A DNA stretch of 64,000 nucleotides from Dama dama. Lineage: Eukaryota > Chordata > Mammalia > Artiodactyla > Cervidae. Where the stretch lies: assembly GCF_033118175.1 (NCBI RefSeq), contig NC_083695.1, positions 33,621,607-33,685,606 of the forward strand, given 5' to 3'. A model generated the notes under the pieces. The model saw only the letters and a program-made list of their open reading frames with translations. It was not told the DNA's origin and did not search any database. Shown here piece by piece: positions 12,396 to 24,209 of the stretch. Position 1 is the stretch's first letter; each line of letters begins with the position of its first letter. Both the position numbers and the translations under genes were made by a program.

Positions 12396-12589
12396 GAACA
12401 GGATGGGTTACTTAAGATATGGTGGTGGAACAAAAATGTAACTCTGGGAAAAATGAAAGTTGATTACTACCAATCATGACACTCAATTTCTAGATGGAAT
12501 AAATAATTAAATGACCATAAGTGAACTAAAAGAAAATACGAGCTGATACTTATCTGAACTCATGGTATGGAAGACCTGTCTCAACTCAA

Positions 12590-12987
12590 ATTCAGTGGAA
12601 AAAGCTATTAAAAGATAAATATATTGATGTAGCAATAGAAATAAAAGGCGAGTGACAAAATAACAGGAAGTACTCTCAACATAAATAGGAGACAAACTGA
12701 AAGAATGTCTTTTAGAAATCAATAATAGGAGAAATACTCTAGTAGGAGAACAGGTTAAAGCTGTCATCAGACAGCTCATAAAAAGAAGCAATACAAATGA
12801 ACAAAAAAGTTTTCAACCTCCCTAATAAACAAATAACTGTAAGTTAAAACAAAATTCTGCCTTTCACTTTTTAAATTATCAAACAGATTTTTAATAGCAA
12901 GAATGCTATTGGGTATATACATTAATAACATCATTTTGAAAAGGAGTTTGGCAATATGAATAAAAAGCCTTAAAATTAATCACCTTT
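12590..12987 (+). mobile_element. old L1 segment, left of SINE
   Basis: L1M-like end of ORF2 (CAACCTCCCTAATAAACAAA, then AGGAGTTTGGCAATATG). Continues at 13121 across the SINE insertion. The last 16 bases (12972-12987) are the target site copied on both sides. Confidence 0.65.
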
Positions 12988-13120
12988 GGGGCTTCCCTGG
13001 TGGTCCAGTAACTAAGACTCCGAGCTCCCATTGCAGAGGGCCTGGGTTCTATCCCTGGTCAGGAAACTGGATCCCACATATACCAAGATCTGGTGCATCT
13101 AAATAAATAAATAAATTTTA
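12988..13120 (+). mobile_element. CHR-type tRNA SINE with TSD
   Basis: Starts GGGCTTCCCTGGTGGTCCAG, contains a B-box-like GGGTTCTATCCCTGGTCAGG, and ends in an (AAAT)n tail. AAAATTAATCACCTTT (12972-12987) and AAAATTAATTACCCTT (13121-13136) match at 14 of 16 positions, defining the insertion exactly. Confidence 0.92.
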
Positions 13121-13400
13121 AAAATTAATTACCCTTCAAGAAATATATCCTAAAGAAATTAAAATTTTTAATTGTGCACAATAAGTGTTATTAAAATGTT
13201 ATAAAGATACTCACTATAGTTTTATTTATAGCAGTAAAAAAAAAATTAGAAATACACCTAAATATCCAGTAATAGGATTAAGTAAATTATACTGCATCTA
13301 CATTTAAAATGCATGGTCTCTAAGAATATTTAAAGATATGGGAAAATGTTTCTGATAAAGTTTTTATTACAGAAATAATACCTGTAAGCAGTAGAAAACA
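13121..13400 (+). mobile_element. old L1 segment, right of SINE
   Basis: Continuation of the L1 from 12590: AAGAAATATATCCTAAAGAA, then TTTATTTATAGCAGTAAAAA and ACACCTAAATATCCAGTAAT. Confidence 0.7.
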
Positions 13401-14669
13401 CAACAGCACAAAAAGGAAATACACATGTGTCATAGAAGTAGTATATTTATATATAATGAAAGGTAAGCATTGCTTCCACCCCAGTCCTCTAATTCCCCTC
13501 TGTGAGGTAGCTTTGGTTGCTGGTATTTATTGAACCCATCCATAAATATTCTGTGTTTGTGCAACTTTATATATGTGTACACATCCTAGTATTCATCAAA
13601 TGAGAGTGTACTGGGCTTACTTGAGTTTTCATTTACTTTTATCTTGGAAATTGTTTCATAGCAGCTTAATGAAGATCTAACTCATTCTAGTTAACTGCTT
13701 TCTGTAATTCCATTGCATGGATTTAACTGGACACCTCTTCAAATTGTTGTAATTTTTTTTTTTTTAACATAAACCATGTAGCCATATGTGATGATGATCA
13801 GAAAAGTTAACTCATGTTTTTTACTGTGAATGTTGAATGACCAGTAATGGAGTCTACTGGGTTTTTAGTTCCAGCCACCATGAAAAGTATTAGTGAAGGA
13901 ACTATATATGAAAAAGAAAATACTGACTTGTAGACTTCATTCATTTCCTTCTAAAATATTCTGGCTCCTAAGTGTCGTTATTAAGACTTTCATAATTACT
14001 GACAATATTTCTATTTCTATGGATGACACTAAGGAAATTCTACATGTTGTATGTTTTCTACAGTAACCACATAGAATGGACAACTTGAGCTAGGAAATCT
14101 CATTGCCTTTTGTCCACACTAGCCGCCACACCTCTAATGTGCCTTGAGAAAAAAATTAACTTAGTACTCCTCTCAGCACAGTTTAAATTATGTGTCAGGG
14201 CTCACTTCAGACAGTGGATTCCGGTATGCTAAAATTGACCACTCTTTTTAACAACAGTAAAAGAAAAGTCCAAATGAAATTAACCAGAAGATAATAAACC
14301 ATATTGGTTGTTAATGGACAGAGGTTTAATCTGAGAACTCTGGATCTGTAATTGCTCCAAGATTCAGAGCCCTAGGAACCAAATTCAGTGTCAGTGAGAA
14401 GCCTTCAGGTACACTGTGCCTCAGCACCCCGAGACCTAAGGTCCATGACATAACCAAAAGTGGGAGAGGCCCTGGAATAAGCCTATCCATGAAAGGATCA
14501 AAGAGGAGTTACAGAGAGAAGGACTCAAGTTAAAAGGTACAACCACGGCCTCAGCATGTGAGTTCTTGATTTGGAAACCTGTACTGCTGTTTCTTGTTCG
14601 CCAGTGTATGTCTCTTGGTCCTGTTCACATGGCTGTCTTGAAAGGCATATACACAGCGCCTTACCATTC
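13401..14669. other. unassigned intronic DNA
   Basis: No coding exon, RNA gene or clear repeat beyond a T-tract near 13750. Ordinary AT-rich intron sequence. Confidence 0.5.
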
Positions 14670-15022
14670 TTTTTTTTTTTTTTTAATTTCCTTTATTTAT
14701 TTATTTTTTTTCCAGTGGGTTTTGTCATACAGAATCAGCCATAGATTTACACATATTCCCCATCCTGATCCCCCCTCCCACCTCCCTCTCCACCCGATTC
14801 CTCTGGGTCTTCCCAGTGCACCAGGCCCGAGCACTTGTCTCATGCATCCCACCTGGGCTGGTGATCTGTTTCACCACAGATAATATACATTGCTGTTCTT
14901 TCGAAACATCCCACCCTCACCTTCTCCCACAGAGTTCAAAAGTCTGTTCTGTACTTCTGTGTCTCTTTTTCTGTTTTGCATATAGGGTTATCATTACCAT
15001 CTTTGTAAATTCCATTCATTTT
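14670..15022 (-). mobile_element. L1-BT-type 3' end, antisense
   Basis: Starts with a T-tract (the poly(A) of a minus-strand copy), then bovine L1 3' UTR: GTCATACAGAATCAGCCATA, the CCCCCCTCCCACCTCCCTC block, and AACATCCCACCCTCACCTTC. Low divergence from a second copy at 28485 suggests a relatively young ruminant family. Confidence 0.85.
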
Positions 15023-15484
15023 TAACGTGATGTACTAATGACCTCCCCACAAAGAGCTTCTAAGGTATTTTTTCATATTGAACACCCATGCCAAATCAGT
15101 TTAAAATTTTACTTCTTGACTTCTTGTTTGGCCCAGAGTCTTTACTGAAAGAGTACAAAATTCTTTTTTAATTTATCTACAAGCCATATTTATCTGCTAT
15201 AGTGTCTGCTAGCCGCATTCTTTTAATTCATCACATTCAGTGAATGAAATATGAATAAGTACTTTGTTTACTTGCTGGCACAGTATTTGTGTATACTAAC
15301 AGAATATTGTATTTTTCCTACCTAAAAATACTTTATTGAAATAATATCTTAAAAATACAGAGAACTTTAAAAAATTGGGGTGGGAGAGCCAAAAATTCTA
15401 CAGAAAAATAAGCAAAAGATCAGAAAAAACAATTCACAGAAAGAGATTCGTTTTTTAAACATAGAACAAGGTCTTCAGTTTCAC
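15023..15484. other. unassigned intronic DNA
   Basis: Non-repetitive-looking AT-rich sequence between two L1 pieces; nothing recognised. Confidence 0.4.
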
Positions 15485-16076
15485 CCATAGTAAGAGAGAT
15501 GCAAATTAAAGTTACTTTAAGATATGTTTCTAACCCATCAGTTTGGCAAAAAATCAAACGCTTGACAGTGTACTCTGTTATTGAGGTTGTGGGGAAACAT
15601 GCGCTCATAAACATTACTAGTGGAAATACAGAAGGTTTAACCCCAAGGAGGGGAATTTGGCAGTATCTAACAAAATTACTTACATATTTATCCTTCAACC
15701 CCAAAAATGCCACTTCTAGAAATTTACCTGAAAGGTACATACACACACCCAACAGCACAAAAGCACACATGCAAAGTGTTATTCATTACAGAATTATTTG
15801 TGATTTCAAAGCATTAAAAACTGGTGAACATCCACACATAGGAGATGGAATGAATGAACTCTGGTGTATCCATTCAAGAAGCTGCTATGCGGCTATAAAA
15901 AAAGAACAGGGAAAATCTCTTATGTATTAGTATGCAGTGATGCCAGGAGATATTTTAAGTGAAAAAAAAAGCAAAGTGCAAAAGGGCATATATTCTTTGC
16001 CACTCCTTTTGTATAAAAAAAGAGGAAATAAGAAAATACACAGATATCTGCTTACTTTTACAAAATAAACACAGGA
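15485..16076 (+). mobile_element. old L1 3' end, left of BovB
   Basis: L1M-type end: AGATGCAAATTAAAGTTACT, GGCAGTATCTAACAAAATTA, CCACTTCTAGAAATTTACCT, then AAGTGCAAAAGGGCATATAT. The element resumes at 16914 after the BovB insertion. The 143-residue frame at 15499-15930 is part of this L1. Confidence 0.75.
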
Positions 16077-16913
16077 GTTCAGTTCAGTCGCTCCAACTCT
16101 TTGCAACCCCATGGATTGCAGCACAACAGGCCTCCCTGTCCATCACCAACTCCCAAAGTTTACTCAGACTCATGTCCATTGAGTCGGTGATGCCATCCAA
16201 CCATCTCATCCTTTGTCATCTCCTTCGCAAGAGCAGCCTTCAGTCTTTCCCAGCATCAGGATCTTTTCAAATGAGTCAGTTCTTCTCATCAGGTGGCCAA
16301 AGTATTGAAGTTTCAGCTTCAGCATCAGGCCTTCCAATGCATATTCAGGATTGGTTTCCTTTAGGATGGACTGGTTGGGTCTCCTTGCTGTCCAAGGGAC
16401 TCAAGAGTCTTCTCCAACACCACAGTTCAGAAGCACCAATTCTCCGGTGCTCAGCTCTCTTTATTGTCCAACTCTCACATCCATACATGACTACTGGAAA
16501 AACCATAGCTTTGACTAGATGGACCTTTGTCGACAAAGTAATATCTCTGCTTTTTAATATGCTGTCTGGGTTGGTCATAACTTTTCTTCCAAAGAGTAAG
16601 CGTCTTTTAATTTCATGATTACAGTCACTCTGCAGTGATTTTGGAGCCCCCCAAAATAGTGTCACTGTTTCCATTGCTTCCCCATCTATTTGCCATGAAG
16701 TAATGGGACTGGATGCCATGATCTTAGTTTTCTGAATGTTGAGTTTTAAGCCAACTTTTTCACTCTCCTCTTTCACTTTCATCAAGAGGCTCTTTAGTTC
16801 CTCTTCACTTTCTGCAGTAAGTGTGGTGTCATCTGCATATCTGAGATTATTGATATTTCTCCGGGCAATCTTGATTCCAGCTTGTGCTTCATCCAGTCCA
16901 GCATTTCTCATGA
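16077..16913 (-). mobile_element. BovB LINE, 5'-truncated
   Basis: Antisense BovB 3' part. The minus-strand frame 16962-16345 retains MRNAGLDEAQAG, catalytic YADD (codons 16839-16828), KLNIQKTKIM and VHLVKAMVFPVVMYGCESW. It begins inside the RT, downstream of the QGC motif, so it is shorter than the copy at 9306. Possible TSD: ACAAAATAAACACAG (16060-16074) against ACAAACCAAAAAACAG (16915-16930), imperfect. Confidence 0.92.
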
Positions 16914-17040
16914 AGACAAACCAAAAAACAGTGAAATTGGGTACCTCCAATGGGGAGGGCATAGGGTAAAAGAAAGTGACACTTCTCTGAGCATAGCTTT
17001 TTTAGAATTTTTAATATTCTACATATTTTTAAAGAAAAAT
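16914..17040 (+). mobile_element. old L1 3' UTR, right of BovB
   Basis: Continuation of the L1 from 15485: GAAATTGGGTACCTCCAATG and the GGGGAGGGCATAGGG block typical of L1M 3' UTRs. Confidence 0.6.
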
Positions 17041-17044
17041 TAAT

Positions 17045-17596
17045 AAGGATGAAAGTGAGGGATGAAAATTGAAATCATGACCTCAACATTCTTTTCATTC
17101 TTAAGTAAGTGAACCATTCTGAGAGAGTCAATTCCTAGGCAGGTTGATAAGAAGTTTGAGGGTCCCCAAGGAGAGAGAGGTCTGGAATTCTCAAGGAGGA
17201 GGAAAGGACAAACTTTTTTCCCTCTACATTCCTTAGGATTATATAACAATAATGGACAGTTTCTGGAAAAAACCTTCTGGCTAATCCTGTTATCTTAAAA
17301 TGTAAATTATGGGAGTAGGTCTAGTAAGGTCTTTACAACCTCCTGACATTCTTTTGATTCACTGTAATAACTAATTAAAAGTATATAACTCCATTGCTAA
17401 CACTAGTGAAGGGGTACGCTTTCTGCCCCCTTCTGATGTCTATGTCAGAAGCTTTCTCTATCTCTTTTATACTTTAATAAAACTTTATACACAAAAGCTC
17501 TGAGTGATCAAGCCTCGACTCTGGCCCCGGATTGAATTCTTCTTCTCTGGAGGCCAAGAATCCTGGCATCTTTCATGGTTCAGCAACAACCTGTCA
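17045..17596 (+). mobile_element. ERV LTR (ruminant ERV2/ERVK-like)
   Basis: LTR architecture is visible: a candidate TATA box (TATATAA, 17382-17388), a poly(A) signal AATAAA (17476-17481) about 90 bp further, a U5-like segment (GAGTGATCAAGCCTCGACTC, then GGCCCCGGATTGAATTC), and a CA terminus near 17596. The sequence resembles bovine class II ERV LTRs. The left boundary is uncertain. I could not confirm a flanking duplication or a clear primer-binding site, though CCGAAGTGGGG follows directly. No coding region accompanies it. Sense with respect to ADK. Confidence 0.75.
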
Positions 17597-17924
17597 ATTC
17601 CGAAGTGGGGTAAAAAAGAAAACCAATCTAAAGAGCATACTGAACACAGTATTTGAGCACATTGGAGGACAGCAAACCAATTCTAAACTGTTTTTAATAG
17701 ATTTGGGGTTTTGTAAAATTAGTAGTGAAGCAGTTTTGAAGCTGTTTTGGAGATAGTATAAAATTAAGCCAATAAATATTTTGATATTGTTGGAAGCTAG
17801 GGTTTTCACTGTCGAAAAAAGTACAGAATCATAATAATGGACTGGAGAAAGGTAAGAAAGAGTGCTATGGGGATGGATTGAAACTGGAAGTATTGGTGTC
17901 AATTCAATTTGTAAAATAGGTCTG
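17597..17924. other. unassigned intronic DNA
   Basis: Starts ATTCCGAAGTGGGG right after the LTR; could be a remnant of ERV internal sequence or flanking DNA. No gene seen. Confidence 0.35.
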
Positions 17925-18032
17925 TGTACATGTGTATATATGTGTACATATGTGTGTGTATAAATACACATATAAAGGTACACATATAAATGTGTACATA
18001 TGTGTGTGTATCTGTATCCGTACATGTGTAGA
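17925..18032. repeat. TG/TA-rich degenerate microsatellite
   Basis: Imperfect (TG)n/(TA)n/(CA)n tract. The block TGTACATATGTGTGTGTAT occurs twice, about 50 bp apart, near 17944 and 17994. Confidence 0.8.
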
Positions 18033-18569
18033 AGTACATATTTCCTAGCTCCATTTGCTGACAGGGTCTAGCAGCAAAGAATGCACCTACCTCCCATACT
18101 TTGTTTGGTCTCTAATACCATTTCACCCTAATAGGAAATAGGTATCCTTGGGAAAATGGCAGGTTCTAAGGCTGAGATAGGGTGGGTTTAAGATGAGCCA
18201 AGAATATAATTCCAAAAAGTAAGGAAGTACTCAAAAACAGTATGAGGGCACATCCAAGGACACATGAGCCAGCTTGAAGGTGCTCCCACTGGTAAAAACT
18301 GGGACATTTTGAGCACCATATAGAGCTGTATTGAATGATAAACCACTGATTAAAAAACAAGAGTCTGTGCCTCCTTATTGATACATAAATAGATGAAAAA
18401 TAGTAAATGAGATTAGAGATAAGCTCTTGCATATAGAATGTCAAAAGCTGACTGGTAAATGTGAAGGGAGTGCTTGAGTAAAAAATCATCATGGTTTAAG
18501 TTGCTTCAGTTAGAAATCATGAGTGAATACTAAATTTGGGAAAAGGGATTGGAATTCTTGATAGGGAGC

Positions 18570-19325
18570 AGAATATCTACCAGCAGACTACTTGTTACAT
18601 GCAAGGGAAAATATAACCATACAGTGGAGAAGTAGGACAACATCTTGATCCGGTGATCAAAATTACCACCAGTGAATAGCAGCCAGACATAATGTGTTCC
18701 TCAATGTGATACCCTTGAGAAGGACACAACATAATTTTTCTAGTATTCTGGCCAGGAATGCATAATCTGAATTTAATCATGAAGAAATATCAGGCAAACC
18801 AAAATGAACATCACTCTATTAAGTACGGAGTAGGGGAAGACTGTATTCTTCAAAAAAGTCCTTGTCACATAAGTTGAAGGAAATGTTCGAGATAAACCAA
18901 ACTAAAAATATGACAAATCCTAGACTAAATTCTATCCTAGATGGAAAAAAAATGCTATGAAGGACATTAGTGGGTCATTGACAAAACTGGAATATGAACG
19001 GTCAATCACATAACTATTCTAACACTATTACTGAAGTCGATGACTATGGTTATCCATGAGACTAGCCTTATTCTTGGGAAAGATGCATAGATAGATTTAA
19101 AGGTAAAGAGCATGACAAATGCCACTTCTTCTCAATTAGTTCAATGGAGAAAATTGTATAAAAAAGAGAAGATGGGCCCAAAAGGAGCAAAATGTTGACA
19201 ATAAGTACCTCCCAGGTAAAGGATGTATGGATACTATTTGCATTATTTGCAAGTTTTCATTTCTTTTTTGGCACATTTTCTGAATTAGAAATTATATCCA
19301 AATGTAGTTTTTAAAAAATACATTT
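18570..19325 (+). mobile_element. L1ME-type 3' UTR
   Basis: Matches the long L1ME 3' UTR: CTACCAGCAGACTACTTGTT, CATAATGTGTTCCTCAATGT, GGAATGCATAATCTGAATTT, then ATGCTATGAAGGACATTAG. Sequence from 18100 to 18570 may belong to the same element but is less certain. Confidence 0.7.
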
Positions 19326-19374
19326 TAGGCCAACTAATAATAAAAATCTAAACTTAAAAAATTGTACAGAAAAA

Positions 19375-19610
19375 CATTATGCTAAGTGAAGTAAGGCAGA
19401 CAGAAAAGGCCAGGGGTGGGAGGGAATGGAGAGTTTAATAAGTATAGTTTCTGTTGGAGTAATGAAAATATTCTGGAAATTGATAGAGGTGATGGTTACA
19501 CTACATTGCAAATAGACTTAATGCCTTTAATTGTACACTTTAAAATGGTTGAAATGGTAACTTTGAGGTTATGTATATTTTATGCAATAAAAAAGCTATC
19601 TTGGGAATGT
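19375..19610 (+). mobile_element. L1 3' UTR fragment
   Basis: Contains ATGCTAAGTGAAGTAAGGCA, TGATAGAGGTGATGGTTACA and ATTGTACACTTTAAAATGGT, hallmarks of L1MA/MB 3' ends. Confidence 0.8.
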
Positions 19611-20584
19611 TTAATTCTTATTATGAAAGAATTTCCTGTGATTCTTTAAATATAAGCTCCTTTTTTTTTAAACTATTTCATACAACTGGTGAGGACTCAT
19701 ATCAGCTACTTTATGAAGGTTCAACTTATAACTGATTATATAACATCTGTAGTTCATCTCAGTTAGAATTTAAAAATAGATTGTTAAAAAACTGATATTC
19801 ACCCAGGGCAAAGGTCTAAGCTTTTTTTCTCCATCCAGGTTTTCCACTTGTCAAAGCAAATGTCTCCTCAGGGGACTTCACTTCAATCAACAACTAGCTC
19901 TTCTATTATAAAGAGGATGCTGGTACTTAGGCTTCTCAAAAATATTTCATAAACATAAGCTTTCTTTTTCTCAGAAAGAACATACCAGGAGGAATGAGGA
20001 AAACAGATGTTCCTTATAAGTCTTCTAATAGACGTGTTTCCATTGTAAGCTGATCTGACTGAATTTGGCATCTGCTCCATTCACTGTGTGGGCTGAACAG
20101 TTGAGTCTCACAGTTTGGCTGAAAGTTAATATTGCCCTTTGACTGTTACCTGAAAACTCAATGATAAAATACTCTTACTAAACCTCTTGAGAGAGTGATT
20201 TCACATTCTAAGCAAATGTCTTCAAAATACATCACTCCATTAACGAAATTAATTACTCTTTGGTTGGGCGTACTTATTTATTTTATTGGATACAGCATTC
20301 CCCAAATCTGACAAGGGAGAAGCCTGTGTGGTCAGAATGGTAGAAGAGAAAGAACATAAATCTCTTATAATGTTCTCTACAGGTCACTATACCACAGCTT
20401 TTAAATTAACCTTAACCCCCCAGCTGCCCAGGGCCTATGAGGCCTAAAAGTCTGGCTACAGAACAGTTTCTCATTATCATCTGTTCTTCTGCGTTTTTGA
20501 GTACTGCTATAGCATCTCTGGTTTTCCTTAGAGGGGAAGTAGCCCCAGATTTTTCTGTTCTTGACTATCTTATTTGTAACTACA
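19611..20584. other. unassigned intronic DNA
   Basis: No gene or firmly named repeat seen. Confidence 0.45.
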
Positions 20585-20910
20585 ACAATTTTTTATGTAG
20601 TTTTATTGCAGTATAATTGACATACAATAAACTGCACATGTTTAAAGTGTACAGTTTTACAAATGTTGACATATTTATACACCCATGGACCATCACTATG
20701 GACACATTTACTGCGTCCATACTATTTGGATTGTTCCCAATTTGGGGCTATGCCAAATAAAACTGGTCTGAACATTCATTTACAAACCATGGTTAAATAC
20801 CTAGAAATAGAAAGACTGAGTCTTTTGATAGGTGTATGTTTAACTTTTTAAGACACTGATAATTGTTTTTCAAAAAGAATCTTATTTTATAGTCTCACAA
20901 TCAGTACTTT
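20585..20910 (-). mobile_element. antisense L1M 3' end, left part
   Basis: GCAGTATAATTGACATACAA and AAGTGTACAGTTTTACAAAT are reverse-strand L1M 3' UTR signatures. The element continues beyond the Bov-tA at 20911. Confidence 0.75.
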
Positions 20911-21133
20911 GGGCTTTCCGGTGTCTCTGAGGTAAAGAATTCGCCTGCCAATGCAGGAGACGCAGGAAACTCAGGTTCGATCCCTGGGTGGGGAAGATCC
21001 CCTGGAGGAGGAAGTGGCAATCCACTCCAGTATTCTTGCCTGGAGAATCCCATGGACAGAGGAGCTTGGCGGGCTACAATCCATGGGGTCGCAAAGAGTT
21101 GGACACAACTGAACGGCTGAGCACACACACAGG
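20911..21133 (+). mobile_element. Bov-tA SINE with TSD
   Basis: tRNA-like head (GGGCTTTCCGGTGTCTCTGA), body (CACTCCAGTATTCTTGCC) and BovB-like tail (GGGGTCGCAAAGAGTTGGAC). CAATCAGTACTTT (20898-20910) and CAATCAGTATTTG (21134-21146) are the target-site copies. Confidence 0.93.
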
Positions 21134-22240
21134 CAATCAGTATTTGAGAGTTTCATTTAATCTGTACTCTTGCCAACACTTGCTTTGTCAGTCTTCTTTC
21201 ATTTTAGCCATTCTAGTGGGTGGGCAGTGGTATTTCATGGTGGCTTTAATTAGCATTTTTCTAACAGATAATAATGTTGAACATCTTTTCCTGTGCTTGT
21301 TTGGAAGGGTTTATCTTCTTCACTAAAGTGTTTGTGTAAAAGTGTTTAATTTAGCAAAGTCAAAATTATTTTTTCTTTCATAAAAGTTTACACTTTTTAT
21401 GTCCTAAGATCTTTGGCAAGTTCAAAATCACAAAGATTTTCGTATAAGTTTTCTTCTCAGTTTTATAGTTTTAGCTCTTGCATTTAGACCTATAATCCAT
21501 TTCAAGTTAATTTTGTGGTTGGTGTGAGGAAGGGTAGAAGTGTGTGTGTGTTTTGTTTTTTTTTTTTCACATATGGCCCATCCAGCTCTTCTAAGAACAT
21601 TTGTTTAAAAAGAAGTATATTATAATAACATGGAAAAAAAGAAAGATTATCCTTTCTCCATTGAATTGCTTAATACCTTTATAAAAATCAGTTGATGATA
21701 TAGAAGTAAGTTTGTTTCTAGATTGTTCAGTTTCACTGATTTATTTGTCCATCTTAATGCCTGTACCACAGTGTCTCAATTATTTTAGTTCTGTAGTAAA
21801 TTTTTAAATCAAGTACTCTTATTTTCAGAGTTCTATTTTGATTAGTCTAAATTCTTTGCCTTTCCACATAAATTTTAGAATCAGCTTGTCAGTTTCTATT
21901 AGAAAAGCTTGCTGGAATTTGGGTTGATACTACATTAAATCAGTAGAGCTGATAACAATATTGAGTCTTCTGTTCTCTGAATAGTTTATAGCTCTTCATC
22001 TTACTTAGCTTGTTTTTTATCTCTCAGCATTGTTTTTTGCTTGTTTGGGGTTTTTTTCTCAGCATTGTTTTGTCATTTTCAGTGCTGAGGTCTTACACAG
22101 CTTTTGTCAGATTTAGGTATTTCACATGTTTGGTAGTATGGTGAAGAGTATTTTTAATATCAATTTCTAACGGTTCATTGCTAGCATATATAATTGCTAT
22201 ATATACACACATTACTAGTACAAAAATTCAGTTGATTTTT

Positions 22241-22276
22241 GTAGAGGAATCTTTTTTTTTTTTTGTAGAGGAATCT
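22241..22276. repeat. short duplication around a T-tract
   Basis: TTGTAGAGGAATCTT is followed by a T-tract and then GTAGAGGAATCTTA again. Looks like replication slippage. Confidence 0.6.
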
Positions 22277-22351
22277 TATATCCTGCAACTTCACTAAAGT
22301 AACTTAGTTCAAGTTAACTTTTTTCTAGATTCCATAGGAATTTTTACATAG

Positions 22352-22505
22352 ACCAGGATTTCTCAGTTTTGGTATTATTGACATCATAGGATATTTAGCA
22401 GCATCCCTGGGCTCTACCCTCTAGTTGCCATTAGCACCCTCTGATGCAAATATGACATTGCCACATGTTCTCCAGGAGGCAGAATTGCCACTGTTGAGAA
22501 CCATG
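22352..22505 (+). mobile_element. MER20 (hAT-Charlie), internally deleted
   Basis: Begins GGATTTCTCAGTTTTGGTAT, contains GATATTTAGCAGCATCCCTG and GCTCTACCCTCTAGTTGCCA, and ends CACTGTTGAGAACCATGG, the inverted terminal repeat. Shorter than the usual roughly 220 bp; part of the left half is missing. Confidence 0.88.
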
Positions 22506-23600
22506 GATATAGGTGGTCATGCCATCTGCAAATGAAGACAGTTCTACTTAATTTTCTATTTTGATGCCTTTTCTTTCTTTTGTTTGCCTTAGTGCACAAT
22601 GTTTAAGAACAAACATTCTTTCCTTGTTCTCAATTCTAAGGGGAAAAACATTTCATCATCCTCCATTAAGAGTGATATTAACTGCAAGGTTTTCATAGAA
22701 GTTCCCTTCTGTTACTAGTTTGTTGAAAGTTTTTTTTAGAAATCCATCTTGGGTTTCATCAAACGATTTTTCATCATCTATGAAGATGACCTTATGATTT
22801 TCCAATATGGTAGATTAAATTGATTTATTTTTGAAAGTTAAACCAACCTTGCATTTCTAGGATAAATACAACCTTATCATGAATTATTATCTTTTTAAAT
22901 ATACTATTGGATTGGATTTGCTAAAATATTTGCATCTTTTCTGATTATAGTATCAGAGTAAAACTGGCCTCAAAGAGTGAGTCAAAAAGTATTCTCTCCT
23001 TTTTAGTTTTCTAGAGTTTGTATAGCATTGACATTATTTTTCTTCTTTAAATGTTTGGTAGAATTCAGCAGTGACACCATCTGAACTGGAATTTTCTTTA
23101 TGTGAAGCTTTTTAATTTTTAAATCAAATGTTTAATAAACACAAGGCTATTCAGGTTATCTATTTCTTCCTGAGTGAGCTTTGATGGAATGTGTATCTCC
23201 AGAAGTTTGTCTAACTTGTTAAATCTGAACACTTTATAGTTCTGTAAAACTTTATTGGCATTAAGTTGTTAATGACATTTCCTTATCCTTTTAGCGTGTG
23301 TAGACGTTATAGTGATATGGTGTCTCTTATTATCAATAGTGACAATTTATGTCTCTCCTCTCTTTTTTTCCTTCTCAGTCTGTGTAAGTGTTTATTGTAC
23401 TTTGATTCCTACTTCCATCTTCTCAACTCAGTAACTGTCAGGCTCTACCTAGGTTTTCCTTCCATGAATTGTGGCCTGGTAGTTTACCTCATTTATTTCC
23501 CTTCCTTCATGTATCTTTTGTGACTGATGTACAATATTTGAAAGACTTCGTTTCATATACTTTGTTTTTATTTTAAAGTTGTTTCTGAAGAAAGGGTAAA

Positions 23601-24168
23601 TCTGATTCTTTTATTTCATCTTGATCGGAAGCAAAAGGCCTCAGCATTGTTATCTATCTTATCATATTTATTTTAATGTCAAACTTATCCATGGTGCTTG
23701 ACTCTCTATATTATTTCACTGATACTTCTGGGAGTGAAAAAGGTATATAAGGTCCTTCATAACTTTTCAACTCTCAGATTTGTTCTTGGAGAGAGATCCA
23801 GATGATAGAGTTTTTCCCAAATAACAACTCTCTAGGAATAACAGCAATACAGAAGGAATTCAGAGAGATAGGCAGAGGTATAGCTCATAATTTCTCAGCT
23901 ATAAAGACCAAAGATAATACTATATGGCCAGTAATTCTTTCTTACAACCTTTTACTCTCAAAGTTAAAGGAAAGCATGATCATTTATGCCTAAAAAGACT
24001 AGATTGACTTGATGATGAGTTGTCATGTCCCAACTTGAGCTCTTTAAGAGAACTATTAGGGAAGAACCCTCTAACCCTGGAGGTTTGACACTTCACTATC
24101 AAGACTGAAGAGAGGCATAGGTACGTAGACCATATTTTGTTCTGACCCATATGACATTTCTGATGCTG
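23601..24168. other. unassigned intronic DNA before the ADK exon
   Basis: No second exon or named repeat seen. The last 40 bases form the acceptor region described separately. Confidence 0.45.
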
Positions 24169-24209
24169 TTACGCAATGCTCATGTTTTCCCCTTCTGCCT
24201 GTGTTCCAG
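24169..24209 (+). promoter_or_regulatory. ADK: 3' splice acceptor of ADK terminal exon
   Basis: Pyrimidine-rich tract (TGTTTTCCCCTTCTGCCTGT) ending TTCCAG at 24204-24209, immediately before the coding exon. A branch-point adenosine is not clearly identifiable. Confidence 0.9.

Larger units (their letters stand above)
21134..23600 (-). mobile_element. antisense L1M with decayed ORF2
   Basis: Long reverse-strand L1: GCCAACACTTGCTTTGTCAG near the start, ORF2 RT region visible as ACCAACCTTGCATTTCTAGG and GAATTCAGCAGTGACACCAT (the latter diagnostic of antisense L1). The frame is broken many times. A MER20 sits inside it at 22352. Confidence 0.85.
1..24209 (+). other. ADK: last intron of ADK (3' part)
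   Basis: Everything left of the exon at 24210 should be intron on the ADK sense strand, because that exon begins with a canonical acceptor and encodes only the C-terminus. ADK is known to have very large introns. I looked for the preceding exon, which should carry the DTNGAGDAF-type catalytic motif, and did not see it, so the intron exceeds 24 kb. Its content is interspersed repeats and non-coding DNA; every long reading frame I could identify in it belongs to a transposon. Confidence 0.85.

Noticed and set aside
12507..12791. 94-residue minus-strand frame resembling a membrane protein
   Set aside because: Hydrophobic composition follows from AT-rich antisense L1 sequence.
15499..15930. 143-residue open frame as a gene
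   Set aside because: It lies in L1 ORF2-end sequence, overlaps an opposite-strand frame, and has no domain.
17925..18032. CRISPR-like spaced direct repeats
   Set aside because: Degenerate TG/TA dinucleotide expansion in a mammalian genome; spacers are the same simple sequence.
20911..21133. tRNA gene from the tRNA-like A/B box
   Set aside because: It is the head of a Bov-tA SINE with TSDs; the same holds for the other SINE heads in the window.
1..24209. The penultimate ADK exon with the DTNGAGDAF motif
   Set aside because: Looked for a GAT-GC-TTT-GT-type run with flanking splice sites and saw none; it should lie upstream of the window.
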